From JBOHNM01 sp050730675 (GTDB lineage: Bacteria; Planctomycetota; Phycisphaerae; Phycisphaerales; UBA1924): a stretch of DNA of 15,661 nt. Position numbers and translations under genes: made by a program. The notes below the pieces were generated by a model that was given only the letters and a program-made list of their open reading frames with translations, searched no databases and was not told the DNA's origin. Positions within the stretch are counted from its first letter, which is position 1. Every line of letters starts with the position of its first letter. Below are positions 7,659-15,514 of this stretch, in pieces. The DNA is taken from positions 1-15,661 of the forward strand of contig JBOHNM010000098.1 in assembly GCA_050730675.1 (NCBI GenBank), given 5' to 3'.

Positions 7659-8147
7659 GGCCCTGTTTGTCGGGGTTCCGGAGGGGGAATCCTCGATTGC
7701 CGCTGGAAAACCGGGGTCAGATTTGAGGATGGCATGCTGATGCAGGGGCTCCGCCCCCGCACCTCCGCCGGAAAATGCAGAAGGCAAGAGGACCGCGCAA
7801 CCCATGCCTCCATGCGTGCGGGCTGGGGGGCGCTGCGTCTTCGGACGCCCTGGGCCCCGGTGCCCGCACGCCATCCCTACTTGGAATGCGCTTCCCGTCT
7901 TCTCCATCTCGCCGCCCCTCCCGATCTCTGCCCCCGCAGCGACACGGGGCGTGTGCGCACCCCCGCCTGAAAACGCTTACGTGACACATACATGTGGATT
8001 GCACACAATAATTTGGGTGCGCGCCTCAACCCTTCCTCGACGCGGCCGATGGCATGGGCCGCGCACAACCCACCAGAGGCGAGCGCGACTCACACGAGTC
8101 TGGGGATGTGCCCCACTCGAACCGTGTCTTTCTTTGGAGGCCTCGCT
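7659..8147. other. Gene-free stretch between the 21-bp array and the Fn3-like gene
   Basis: No supported gene. It contains GGGGTCAGATTTGA at 7713-7726, a 7-bp hairpin at 7742-7760, and an AT-rich island at 7977-8015 in otherwise GC-rich sequence. That island holds a 5-bp inverted repeat (CACAT-AC-ATGTG, 7985-7996), a -35-like GTGACA (7981-7986) and AATAAT (8007-8012) 20 bases later. It is the most likely promoter area for the gene at 8148, leaving a leader of over 100 bases. Open frames here carry no motif. Confidence 0.45.
7742..7760. repeat. GCAGGGG-CTCCG-CCCCCGC hairpin
   Basis: GCAGGGG (7742-7748) pairs with CCCCCGC (7754-7760) around CTCCG, with one A-C mismatch. No T-run follows. GGGGCTCCGCCCC-type hairpins are widespread extragenic elements; a terminator role is possible but unsupported. 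Confidence 0.4.
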
Positions 8148-8843
8148 ATGACAACCGTGATACCGTCTCGTGATTCGGACTTTGTCGTCTGGGCGCAGCA
8201 GCACGCCCCTGTTTTCACCGCGGCCGCTGCGGCCGTTGGCTTGACGGCCCCGCAAGCCCTGGCCTTTGCCGGCGCGGCGACATCGGTGCAGCAGTCGTTC
8301 GCCACCGTCGAGGCGGCCCGCGCCGCCCTCCAAGGCGCTCAGGACGCCTGGGCGATCGCGCGGCTGAACTCCCGCCGCACCGCGGGGGACACCATCCGCT
8401 TCATCAAGGCCTTCGCCGAGAACGCCAAGGACCCCGGGGCGGTCTACGCGCTGGCGAGTATCCCCGCGCCCAACGCCCCGTCACCGATCGGGCCCCCCGC
8501 CGCGGCGACCACGCTCCACGCCACGCTCGACGTCGCCACCGGCACCCTCACCATCCGCTGGAAGGCGACCCAGCCCAAGGGCATGAGCGGGGTGGTCTAC
8601 CAGGTGCAGCGGGCGATCGGCTCCAGCTCCAACTTCACACAAGTGGGCCTGACGGGCTCCAAGAACTTCGAGGACTTTGAGATCCCCTCGGGCGCCTCGC
8701 GCGTGCAGTACCGCGTGATCGCCCAGCGCGGCAGCCAGCAGAGCCAGACCAGCCCCGTGCTGGACGTCCGCTTCGGCACCGGCAACCAGGGCGAGACGCT
8801 GATCCTGTCGGAGACGTTCGCGGGCAAGAAGCTTGCCGCCTGA
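8148..8843 (+). CDS. Fibronectin type III-like protein of unknown function
   Basis: I start at ATG 8148 because GGAGG at 8136-8140 lies 7 bases before it; the frame is open upstream to 7992 but without a ribosome site. The 231-aa product has an Ala-rich helical N-terminal half (residues 10-105, with VGLTAPQALAF, an ATSVQQSF...AARAALQ heptad-like stretch, and IRFIKAFAENAKDPGAVYALA), a Pro-rich linker (SIPAPNAPSPIGPP, 104-117) and a beta-rich half (120-212) with the strand pattern of a fibronectin type III fold (LTIRWKA...VYQVQRAIG...FEDFEIP...VQYRVIAQRG). No signal peptide or membrane helix. I recall similar helical-plus-Fn3 proteins as a recurring hypothetical family in planctomycetes and relatives, often near phage-like or integrated regions, but I cannot name a function. 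Confidence 0.8.
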   Translation: MTTVIPSRDSDFVVWAQQHAPVFTAAAAAVGLTAPQALAFAGAATSVQQSFATVEAARAALQGAQDAWAIARLNSRRTAGDTIRFIKAFAENAKDPGAVYALASIPAPNAPSPIGPPAAATTLHATLDVATGTLTIRWKATQPKGMSGVVYQVQRAIGSSSNFTQVGLTGSKNFEDFEIPSGASRVQYRVIAQRGSQQSQTSPVLDVRFGTGNQGETLILSETFAGKKLAA

Positions 8844-8852
8844 TCGAAAGGC

Positions 8853-8910
8853 GTTTCACCACAGAGGGCGCAGAGAGCACAGAGAGAGGCAAAGACCGGG
8901 TTCAAGGCAC
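8853..8910 (+). repeat. Dispersed CACAGAG repeat, copy 3
   Basis: Begins GTTTCACCACAGAGGGCGCA ten bases after the stop of the Fn3-like gene, continues GAGAGCACAGAGAGAGGCA and ends AAGACCGGGTTCAAGGCAC. That tail is shared with copy 1 (191-251). Same orientation as the other two copies. Confidence 0.75.
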
Positions 8911-8937
8911 CGACGCCAGGAACCCCTCAGCACTACC

Positions 8938-8963
8938 AAGGCCCCGGAGCGATCCGGGGCCTT
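8938..8963 (+). terminator. Intrinsic-type terminator after the Fn3-like gene
   Basis: AAGGCCCCGG (8938-8947) pairs perfectly with CCGGGGCCTT (8954-8963) around a 6-base AGCGAT loop. The hairpin is strong and is followed by ATTCAA, so the U-tract is weak. The symmetric AA/TT ends would also allow it to work from the other strand. It cleanly separates the Fn3-like gene from the next gene. Confidence 0.75.
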
Positions 8964-9071
8964 ATTCAATGGCCTGCCCGCCGGGGGTGGTTCGGCGCTC
9001 GCCCAATTGGATCAGCCGGCGCCCCCCGGATTCTCGCACTGGTCGGCGTGCCGTACTCTGCGCATTCCACT

Positions 9072-10526
9072 ATGTCGCCACGCCCCGCCAAATCCAAGCG
9101 ATCCGCCCCGTCCAAGAAGGCGGCCAAACCCAAGCCGCGGGCCAAAGCGGCCCGCCCGGCCAAGCCGATCGCGCGGACCAAAAAGGCGAAGCCGACCAAG
9201 CAGGCCGCATCCGCGCAGGCGTTCACGCTGCCCACCGCCGAGCAGATCGCCGCCACCATCGCCGAGGCCCAGCGGCAGGTCATGGCCGCGGCGGTGGGGG
9301 GCGAGTCCATGAAGATGGACCCGGGCACGGTGAGCTTTCTCTCCGCCTTCGCCAAGACCGGGGAGCACATCGCGCTCGCCGCCGTCGCCGACCGTCATGG
9401 CAAGCCGATCTTCTCCACGACGGGCACGCGCTGGAATGTCCATGGCGTGGAGCAGTTCGAGAACGGGACGTCGCTCTACCTGCACCACCTGGACCACCCG
9501 TGCATCGAGCAGCGGGTGATAATCTGGCCGCCCGACACAGGGACGTTCGAGAGCTTCGGGGAATCGATGCCGCTGGCGGCGCTCGGCGAGGAGCTTCACA
9601 AACGCGATGACGCGCTGACGAAGAAGCCGGCAGCGCCCTTTGAGCCGCCGGCGAGCTACTTCCGCGACAGCGTCTTCAAGCCCCGCAAGTTCTACATCTC
9701 CCCGCCGGACCGCGACGGCGAGCGGCCGCCGTTTGACCCCGAGCGCTTTGTGATCGACGCCGAGCCCGCGGAGGCGCATGGCGAGCGTTTGGCCGCGGAA
9801 CTGGTCATCAGCTTTGCAAAGACCAAAGACCGCATTTTCGATCTCGTCGGTTCGGGGTGGGATGCGCGGGTGGAGGGGTCAGGCCCGCTGGTGAATATCA
9901 CGCTGCGGCCGCCGTTTGATGTAAAGAAGACCCTGAAGCTCACGATCGATCTCGAGAACTTCGTGGTCCGCCTCCCGGGGCAGACGGAGACGCTCCCGAT
10001 CGACTGGGTGCAGCGGCATATTCACAACTCCGTGCTGTACCTCGATTGGGAGGTCTTTCTCACCGCCCTCAAGGTCGGCCCGCGGCCGGAGGGCGTGCCG
10101 GACATCGTCATGGAAGTGCCCGGCGGTTTCACGCTCGAACTCTGGCCGGGCGAGGTACGCCACGCCCTGCCGTTCCTTCACCCGCGCATTGTCGATAAGA
10201 AGGGCCAAGCCATCTTCGACGCCCGAGCCAGCCAATGGGGCGCGATGGTGGACATGGACGAGAAGCGCCCCTTGGTCGTCCTCCGGCTGGTCAGCACCGA
10301 CATTGCCGAGCGCGAGGATCGCTTCGCCGGCGCCAAATTCGCGCTGACCCTCGACCTCGTCTCTCGCCGCGCGATCATCGGCGGCATGGACGGCGGCACG
10401 TTTGTCGGCCGCCTGCAGGAGATGGTCCAGCGGGTCCGCGGCGTCAAGTGGCTGCTCGAAGAACTCCAGGAACTCGCCAATCGCGGCAAGCCGGTGCCGC
10501 TGCCGAAGCCCACTGGAAGTCGTTAG
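9072..10526 (+). CDS. Protein of unknown function with histone-H1-like basic N-terminal tail
   Basis: 484 aa from ATG 9072; a GTG at 9048 is in frame but adds only eight residues, and neither start has a clear Shine-Dalgarno. The first 45 residues are almost entirely Lys, Arg, Ala and Pro (KPKPRAKAARPAKPIARTKK), like the tails of bacterial histone H1-like DNA-binding proteins, with no signal peptide. The remaining roughly 430 residues are a normal mixed alpha/beta sequence that I do not recognise. Sub-patterns include an early helix (PTAEQIAATIAEAQRQVMAA), a beta-rich segment GPLVNITLRPPFD, VVRLPGQTETLPIDWVQRHI, and a C-terminal helix around LLEELQELANRG. The tail suggests nucleic-acid or polyanion binding; the body could be anything. 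It is followed 84 bp later by the fructose bisphosphatase gene, without evident linkage. Confidence 0.75.
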   Translation: MSPRPAKSKRSAPSKKAAKPKPRAKAARPAKPIARTKKAKPTKQAASAQAFTLPTAEQIAATIAEAQRQVMAAAVGGESMKMDPGTVSFLSAFAKTGEHIALAAVADRHGKPIFSTTGTRWNVHGVEQFENGTSLYLHHLDHPCIEQRVIIWPPDTGTFESFGESMPLAALGEELHKRDDALTKKPAAPFEPPASYFRDSVFKPRKFYISPPDRDGERPPFDPERFVIDAEPAEAHGERLAAELVISFAKTKDRIFDLVGSGWDARVEGSGPLVNITLRPPFDVKKTLKLTIDLENFVVRLPGQTETLPIDWVQRHIHNSVLYLDWEVFLTALKVGPRPEGVPDIVMEVPGGFTLELWPGEVRHALPFLHPRIVDKKGQAIFDARASQWGAMVDMDEKRPLVVLRLVSTDIAEREDRFAGAKFALTLDLVSRRAIIGGMDGGTFVGRLQEMVQRVRGVKWLLEELQELANRGKPVPLPKPTGSR

Positions 10527-10610
10527 TTGTTGGTTTTTCGTTCTTCGATCTGATGTCGCATCGAGCCGTTCCGGCACGCCGCTTCATCCTTCCCCCACTA
10601 CCCTCGCCCC

Positions 10611-12602
10611 ATGACCGCCTCACCCTCTCCGATTGCCACCGCCGCGATCAACTCCGTCCCCGCCATCTCCCCCGAACGCCTTTCGCTGCTGCGGGCGATG
10701 TCCGCCTCGTATCCCGATCGGTTCGACGCCACGCGCGAGATTGCGGGGCTCTCGGCGATGCTCGAGCTGCCCTCGGGCGTGATCCACGTCATCTCCGATG
10801 TGCACGGTGAGGATGCCAAGCTCCGCCACGTGATCCACAACGCCTCGGGCGCGCTGCGGCCGCTGGTCGAGAGCGTGATGAAGGACAAACTGACGCCGCA
10901 GGAGCGCGAGCAGTTTCTCGCGGTTCTCTACTACCCGCGCGAAGCGCTCCAGCGGTTCGCGCCGCTGATCATCGCCACCGGCCAGCGCACCGAGTGGGTC
11001 CACCGGATTCTCGCGCTGCAGTGCGACATCATCCGCGAGCTGCGCCGTTCCTACCGGCGCGGGTACGTCACCGGCCTGGTGAGCGCCGAGTTCCGCGAGC
11101 TGCTGGTCGAGATGCTGAGTCAGGCGCGGTCGGACTACTGCAAAGCCATGCTCGCGGCCTTCGCGCGCTACGACCGCGACTTTGCCGCGCTCCGTGCCGC
11201 CAGCCGCCTGATCCGCTCGCTCGCGTGCTCAGAGCTCATCGTCGCCGGCGACATGGGCGACCGCGGCCCGCGCATGGACAAGGTCATCGACATCCTGATG
11301 GCCCAGCCGCACTGCTCGGTGTTGTGGGGCAACCACGACGCGATCTGGATGGGCGCGGCACTCGGTGAGGACGCGTGCCTACTCACCGTGCTGCGCTTCA
11401 GCGCGCGCTACCGGCGTGCTGCGCAGCTTGAAGAGGGCTACGGCATCCTCACCACGCCGCTCGAGAAGCTCGTGCGCGCGTGTTATGCCGACGACCCGGC
11501 CGAGCAGTTCAAGACCAAGGGCTCCGGCTGGCGCGATGAACTGACCGTTGCCCGGATGCAGAAGGCGATCGCGATCATGCAGTTCAAAGCGGAAGGGCAA
11601 CTCTTCGCGCGGCATCCCGAGTGGAACCTCGACCACCGGCGCGTCCTGCACGGCATCGATCTCGCCAAAGGGACCGTCACGCTCGACGGCGTCACCTATC
11701 CGCTGGTGGACAAGCTCCTCCCCACGCTCGATCCCAAGGACCCGTACGCGTATTCGCCCGAGGAGGCCGAGTGCATGGGGCGGCTGCGCCAGTCCTTCAC
11801 CAGTTCGCACAAACTCCGCACGCACATGAACTGGCTGGTCCGCAAGGGCGGCATGTGGACGCGCCGCGACGATGTGCTCATCTTCCACGCGTGCGTGCCG
11901 GTTGATGCCGCGGGCAACCCGCTCACCCTTGCCGTGGACGGCCGCGAGTTGGCCGGGCGTGAACTGATGGACGCCCTTCAATCCGTCACTCGCCGCGCCT
12001 TCCGCCGCGGGCCGATCGCCGCGGGCAACCCCAACCCCGATGCCGACTGGCTCTACTACCTGTGGGGCGGCCCGCGCTCGCCACTGTTCGGCAAGGACAA
12101 GCTCTCAACGTTCGAGACGCACTTCATCGCCGACAAGGCCACGCACAAGGAAATCAAGAACCCATATTTCGAGCTCATGCACGATGCCGAGTTCGTGAAG
12201 AAGATCGGCCGACTTTTTGGCTGCGGCGAAGACAGCGGCGGGGTTTTGATCGTCAACGGCCACGTCCCCGTCAAGGTCGAAAAGGGCGAGCAGCCCGTCA
12301 AGAAGGGCGGCAACGCCGTCACCATCGACGGCGCGTTCAGCGAGGCCTACGGCGACCGCGGCTACACCCTGGTCATCCGCCCCGACCGCGTGGACCTCGC
12401 CGAGCATTCCAAGTTCGAGGGCGTGGATGCCGCGGTGGACAAGGGCTCGGACATCGTCCCCAAGGTGCAGACGATCAAGACCTACGCCAAGCCGCGCCGC
12501 GTGCGCGACACGCAGCAGGGTGAGCGTATCCGGCGCACGATCGACGATCTGGATGCGCTGGTGCATGCGTACCAGGAAGGACTGGTGGCAGAGAAGGTAT
12601 GA
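10611..12602 (+). CDS. fbp: Class III fructose-1,6-bisphosphatase
   Basis: Hydrolyses fructose 1,6-bisphosphate to fructose 6-phosphate, the committed step of gluconeogenesis, in the cytoplasm. The 663-aa length matches the class III (Firmicutes-type) family (B. subtilis about 670) and is about twice class I and II enzymes. The metallophosphatase core motifs are clear: GVIHVISDVHGEDAKLRHV around 56-74 (metal ligands Asp63, His65), AGDMGDRGPRMDKV at 212-224, and WGNHD at 239-243, with a late NGHVPVKVEKGE segment. The large helical insertion between the first and second motif (about 75-208) is typical for the class. The C-terminal helix RIRRTIDDLDALVHAYQEGL is also family-like. No Shine-Dalgarno precedes ATG 10611. 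The phosphoesterase gene 134 bp downstream shares only the broad fold and is not an obvious partner. Confidence 0.96.
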   Translation: MTASPSPIATAAINSVPAISPERLSLLRAMSASYPDRFDATREIAGLSAMLELPSGVIHVISDVHGEDAKLRHVIHNASGALRPLVESVMKDKLTPQEREQFLAVLYYPREALQRFAPLIIATGQRTEWVHRILALQCDIIRELRRSYRRGYVTGLVSAEFRELLVEMLSQARSDYCKAMLAAFARYDRDFAALRAASRLIRSLACSELIVAGDMGDRGPRMDKVIDILMAQPHCSVLWGNHDAIWMGAALGEDACLLTVLRFSARYRRAAQLEEGYGILTTPLEKLVRACYADDPAEQFKTKGSGWRDELTVARMQKAIAIMQFKAEGQLFARHPEWNLDHRRVLHGIDLAKGTVTLDGVTYPLVDKLLPTLDPKDPYAYSPEEAECMGRLRQSFTSSHKLRTHMNWLVRKGGMWTRRDDVLIFHACVPVDAAGNPLTLAVDGRELAGRELMDALQSVTRRAFRRGPIAAGNPNPDADWLYYLWGGPRSPLFGKDKLSTFETHFIADKATHKEIKNPYFELMHDAEFVKKIGRLFGCGEDSGGVLIVNGHVPVKVEKGEQPVKKGGNAVTIDGAFSEAYGDRGYTLVIRPDRVDLAEHSKFEGVDAAVDKGSDIVPKVQTIKTYAKPRRVRDTQQGERIRRTIDDLDALVHAYQEGLVAEKV

Positions 12603-12736
12603 ATCGATTCTGCCACCTGCCGCCAGTTCATCCCGCGTGTGATTACGAGCCAGAAACGAAGTGACGGAGCGAGCCGTCCGATATCAAGTGCACCCGTCAT
12701 TCATTTCTCGTCGCATCACGCTTTCGGTCGCCTTCC

Positions 12737-13645
12737 ATGCCCCGCTGGCTCCCGCCCATCCGTGTTCCCGATTCGCTCTGGCGCATGCTCGTGCTCCGCG
12801 GCGACCGCTCGCCCATCGAAACCACGCGCCACGAGTTTCCCATCCGCGATCTGCCATCACCGCTTCACGCCTTCCGCGCCCTCTTCATCACCGACATCCA
12901 CTGCGGTCCCCTCGTCCCCGACGACTATCTCCGCGCCGTCTTCCAGCACGCCGCCTCGCTCAAGCCCGACGTCTACTTCCTCGGCGGCGATTACATCGAT
13001 CGCAAACCCGTCGAGTTCGACCGCTTCTGCGATCTTGCCGCGCCCATCCTCCAGCAGTCAACGCCCGTCCTCGGCGTGCTCGGCAATCACGATTGGTGGC
13101 CGCACGCCAAGAATAACGGCCACCCCCACCCCCACCCCCACGCCGGCGCTGACCGCCTCCGCTCGGCCGGCATCCGCATGATCGACAACTCGCGTCTGTT
13201 CCTGCAGCCCGACCGCCGCTGGACGAACGAAGCCGCCGACACTTCGCTCCTCTGCGTCGCCGGCTTCGGCGACATCCTTGAAGACCGCATCGACCTCGAC
13301 GCCGCGCTCGGCGATATCCCCGCCCATATTCCCCGCATCGTTCTGTCCCACAACCCCGACGCCGCCGCGCTTCCCGCCATCCACACCCGTGAGCACCGCA
13401 TCGACCTCATGCTCTGCGGCCACACCCACGGCGGCCAGTGCGTCCTGCCGCTGATCGGCCCGCCGATGCTCCTGATCCGCAACCGCCGCTATGGGCGCGG
13501 GCTCTGCCAGGGGCCGGGGTTCCCGATCCTGACCAGCCGGGGCGTGGGCGTCACCTCGCTGCCGATCCGCCTCAACTGCCCGCCGCAGATCCACGAGCTT
13601 ACTTTCCTCTCGGAAACCCCTAGAAACACCGCAATCCGGCCCTGA
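12737..13645 (+). CDS. Calcineurin-like metallophosphoesterase, YaeI type
   Basis: 302 aa with the complete set of metal-binding motifs: TDIHCGP (Asp53, His55), GGDYID at 83-88, GNHDWW (Asn117, His118), SHNPD at 204-208 and CGHTHGGQ (His229, His231). The short length and the GHTHGGQ signature fit the YaeI/YkuE-like branch, which includes phosphodiesterases and lipid-A precursor UDP-diacylglucosamine hydrolases; the substrate cannot be told from sequence. There is no cleavable signal peptide, and the N-terminus (MPRWLPPIRVPDSLWRMLVL) is at most weakly hydrophobic, so the site of action is uncertain. A HPHPHPH tract (129-135) sits just after the catalytic GNHDWW and is encoded by a pure hexanucleotide repeat. 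ATG 12737 lacks a good ribosome site. Confidence 0.92.
   Translation: MPRWLPPIRVPDSLWRMLVLRGDRSPIETTRHEFPIRDLPSPLHAFRALFITDIHCGPLVPDDYLRAVFQHAASLKPDVYFLGGDYIDRKPVEFDRFCDLAAPILQQSTPVLGVLGNHDWWPHAKNNGHPHPHPHAGADRLRSAGIRMIDNSRLFLQPDRRWTNEAADTSLLCVAGFGDILEDRIDLDAALGDIPAHIPRIVLSHNPDAAALPAIHTREHRIDLMLCGHTHGGQCVLPLIGPPMLLIRNRRYGRGLCQGPGFPILTSRGVGVTSLPIRLNCPPQIHELTFLSETPRNTAIRP
13121..13141 (+). repeat. (CACCCC)n microsatellite inside the phosphoesterase gene
   Basis: Three perfect CACCCC units plus CAC encode His-Pro-His-Pro-His-Pro-His. Each unit is two codons, so gain or loss of units keeps the frame. It lies ten residues after the catalytic GNHD, where family members would normally continue with a short loop. 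Confidence 0.85.
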
Positions 13646-13707
13646 AACCGGCGGGGGCGTTCGCCCATCAAACGCTTCCGTCGTATGGTTGGCTTCGGGG
13701 GGCTGGT

Positions 13708-13724
13708 GGCGCGTTGGTCGCGCC
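13708..13724 (+). promoter_or_regulatory. Hairpin in the leader just before the ribosome site of the secreted repeat protein
   Basis: GGCGCG (13708-13713) pairs perfectly with CGCGCC (13719-13724) around TTGGT. The stem ends two bases before the GGAG ribosome site (13727-13730) of the gene at 13741. It might modulate translation or protect the mRNA end, or be chance in GC-rich sequence. Confidence 0.3.
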
Positions 13725-13740
13725 GTGGAGAAGCAAGAAC

Positions 13741-14418
13741 ATGTTGGCCCGCATTGCCCCCGCCGTTTCGACCCTCATCGCCTCGGTTGCCCTGACCGCC
13801 TCGGCCGCGGCAGGTGATGTCGCAACATTCCACTTCGCCAACTACGGCCAGTCATACCTCGCCGCGATCTTCGCGGGCGACCCGCGCGTCGGCCGCACGG
13901 TCCTCAGCGCCCGGATCACGCTCGACGTCACGGTGCCCGAGGGCCTCGACGCTACCGAGTTCTTCACCGACATCGCCCTCCCGATCGAAGTGCCCCCCAC
14001 CGGCACCAACTTCGTCCTGCTCTCGGGCGGCGACCTGGGTTGGAGCGGCTCCGGCACGTTCCACTACTTTTTTGAGTCCACCGACTACGCCGGCACCATC
14101 ATCGCCACGCGCTTCGGCGCCGAGACGCCTCCGTTCGGCCCCGGCGTGCAGATCCTCGAAACCTCCCAGATCGAACTCATCCTCGCACCCACCACCGCCG
14201 CCTGCAGCATCGCCGATGTCGGATCCCTTGGCGGCGGCGCACAGCCCGACGGCCAGCTCACTGCCGACGACATCGTCGTCTACCTCGGCGCGTTCTTTGA
14301 AGGCAACCTTGCCATCGCCGACATCGCCACCCTCGGCGGCGGCGGAGGCGCCGACGGCGAGCTCACGCCCGACGACCTGATCCTCTTCCTCGGCACGTTC
14401 TTCACCGGCTGCCCCTGA
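13741..14418 (+). CDS. Secreted protein with two dockerin-like C-terminal repeats
   Basis: I start at ATG 13741, preceded by GGAG at 13727-13730; a TTG at 13714 is in frame but would put a charged stretch before the signal. The 225-aa product opens with a signal peptide (MLARIAPAVSTLIASVALTASAAA, likely cut around residue 24). A beta-rich domain of about 125 residues follows and is unrecognised. The C-terminus has two tandem repeats, 155-189 (SIADVGSLGGGAQPDGQLTA...LGAFFEGN) and 190-224 (AIADIATLGGGGGADGELTP...LGTFFTGC). The DGxLTxDD acidic loops resemble dockerin or EF-hand-like calcium sites, and such repeats are typical of secreted Phycisphaerae proteins. Cys155 and Cys224 bracket the pair and could form a disulphide. 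The gene converges on the lipoprotein gene with a 15-bp gap. Confidence 0.85.
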   Translation: MLARIAPAVSTLIASVALTASAAAGDVATFHFANYGQSYLAAIFAGDPRVGRTVLSARITLDVTVPEGLDATEFFTDIALPIEVPPTGTNFVLLSGGDLGWSGSGTFHYFFESTDYAGTIIATRFGAETPPFGPGVQILETSQIELILAPTTAACSIADVGSLGGGAQPDGQLTADDIVVYLGAFFEGNLAIADIATLGGGGGADGELTPDDLILFLGTFFTGCP

Positions 14419-14433
14419 GGCACGATCTGCCGA

Positions 14434-15423
14434 TCAATCCACACTTGCGCCGGGCATGCCGACGTACTCGAACGGCAGTTGGACCACCTGCGCCGCGTGG
14501 ACGATGTGCACCACCATCTTTGGCGTGCGCCCGTACCGATCCGGGCGCACGCTGAATTGACCGATGATTGTCGCTTCTCCCGATGGGCTCGCCACTTCGC
14601 GCAGCGATACCTGCACACCGCCGGAGTTGGGCGAGTTGGGGTCATTGATGGCCGCGGCGTTCAGCAGCGGCAGCGGTGAGGCCAACCCGCCCTCGGGCGT
14701 GCGCATCGTCACACGGAATTCCACCTGCCCCGCCAGGTTTGGCCGATCGCCCTTGTTCGATTCGTCCAGCCGCACGGTGTACTTGACACCGGGGCACAAC
14801 TCCAGTTCCTTGCCGCCCAAGGCCACATCGACCTCGTACGTCGCCTCCTCCGTGACAACCTCGCCCTGCGCGTAGCCGCGGACACGCCCGAACGTTTGCG
14901 GCAGGTCGCCGACGGTGAAGTTCGCGCGGATCGTTCCCGTGCGCCGCGGCCGCATTCCTGGTCGCCCTTCCCACGGCGTCGGGAATTTCGCGCCGTAGTC
15001 CGCGCCACCGCCGTAGGAGGGCTCTTCCTGCATGAGCGGCATGGTCAACACACTGCGGCCGGTCGAATCGGTCGCCTCGGTCACCACCGCCTTCGGCAGT
15101 ACTCGAGCCGACTTGCCGGGCGCTTGAATGTCCATGTTCAGATGCACGTTCCAGCCGCGCGTGGCGGCCGAGCGGAACCTCTCGGCAATGAATGTGCGTT
15201 CGAGCGACGCCCCCATGCCGCGCAGCGCGATCTCGAACCCCTCCACCTGAATCTTCGCGGCCAGCAGATCCGTCGCCGGCACCCGATGGATCTCGACGCC
15301 CGATCCGCCACCGGAGACAGTCGAGGTCGAGACGTCCGTTTTCGGATGGCTCGGCGTGGCGCACCCCGCCGCCGCGATCACCGCACCGCACACCGCCGCC
15401 CGCCAGCACGTTGAGATGGCCAT
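14434..15423 (-). CDS. Putative lipoprotein of unknown function
   Basis: Minus-strand gene of 329 aa. I choose the ATG at 15423 (reading leftward) because AGGAG lies 7 bases before it, and because the resulting N-terminus, MAISTCWRAAVCGAVIAAAGC, is a lipoprotein signal with a weak lipobox AAGC and acylated Cys21; the frame runs 36 codons further upstream without support. After a Ser/Thr/Gly-rich linker (25-45) the mature part is beta-rich and contains no motif I can name. The sequence ALRGMGASLERTFIAERFRSAA suggests one helix; later segments such as GTIRANFTVGDLPQTFGRVRGYAQGE and VEFRVTMRTPEGGL look like strands. The gene follows the H-X9-DG gene in the same direction after 91 bp and has its own promoter-like sequence in the gap. 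An envelope role is inferred only from the signal. Confidence 0.8.
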   Translation of the reverse strand: MAISTCWRAAVCGAVIAAAGCATPSHPKTDVSTSTVSGGGSGVEIHRVPATDLLAAKIQVEGFEIALRGMGASLERTFIAERFRSAATRGWNVHLNMDIQAPGKSARVLPKAVVTEATDSTGRSVLTMPLMQEEPSYGGGADYGAKFPTPWEGRPGMRPRRTGTIRANFTVGDLPQTFGRVRGYAQGEVVTEEATYEVDVALGGKELELCPGVKYTVRLDESNKGDRPNLAGQVEFRVTMRTPEGGLASPLPLLNAAAINDPNSPNSGGVQVSLREVASPSGEATIIGQFSVRPDRYGRTPKMVVHIVHAAQVVQLPFEYVGMPGASVD

Positions 15424-15452
15424 CGTCGCACTCCTGGAGATTCCAGACAGTG

Positions 15453-15480
15453 AGACTACCAACTCGGCCGTTTGTTGCAA
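15453..15480 (-). promoter_or_regulatory. Possible promoter of the lipoprotein gene
   Basis: On the minus strand TTGCAA (15475-15480), a 16-base spacer and TAGTCT (15453-15458) give a weak sigma-70-like pair, about 30 bases before the lipoprotein start. Upstream of it the sequence TGTCACGATTGTGTCACG contains a direct repeat of TGTCACG 11 bases apart, which could be an activator site. No regulator is visible. Confidence 0.3.
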
Positions 15481-15514
15481 GCCCTCCCGAGACGTGACAC
15501 AATCGTGACAAGGA

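Noticed and set aside
7713..7726. GGGGTCAGATTTGA as the end of a REP/RAYT element
   Set aside because: It reminded me of sequences next to IS200-like/RAYT elements, but it occurs once here, no transposase is present and no inverted partner was found.
7285..7970. Plus and minus open frames of 140-153 aa across the 21-bp array
   Set aside because: They stay open because the period is a multiple of three; several overlapping frames look equally protein-like and none has a ribosome site or a known domain.
10520..10550. T-rich TTAGTTGTTGGTTTTTCG as a terminator or dispersed repeat after the basic-tail protein
   Set aside because: No stem precedes the T-run, and a second copy was not found in the window; only a vague memory of similar intergenic strings supports it.
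9879..10577. 232-aa minus-strand frame opposite the basic-tail protein
   Set aside because: Antisense shadow in GC-rich sequence without a domain; the plus-strand gene has a normal residue composition beyond its tail.
12645..12685. GAAGTGACGGAGCGAGCCGTC as a dispersed planctomycete repeat
   Set aside because: Resembles common GAAGCG-AGCGAG type elements but has no second copy here and only weak self-complementarity.
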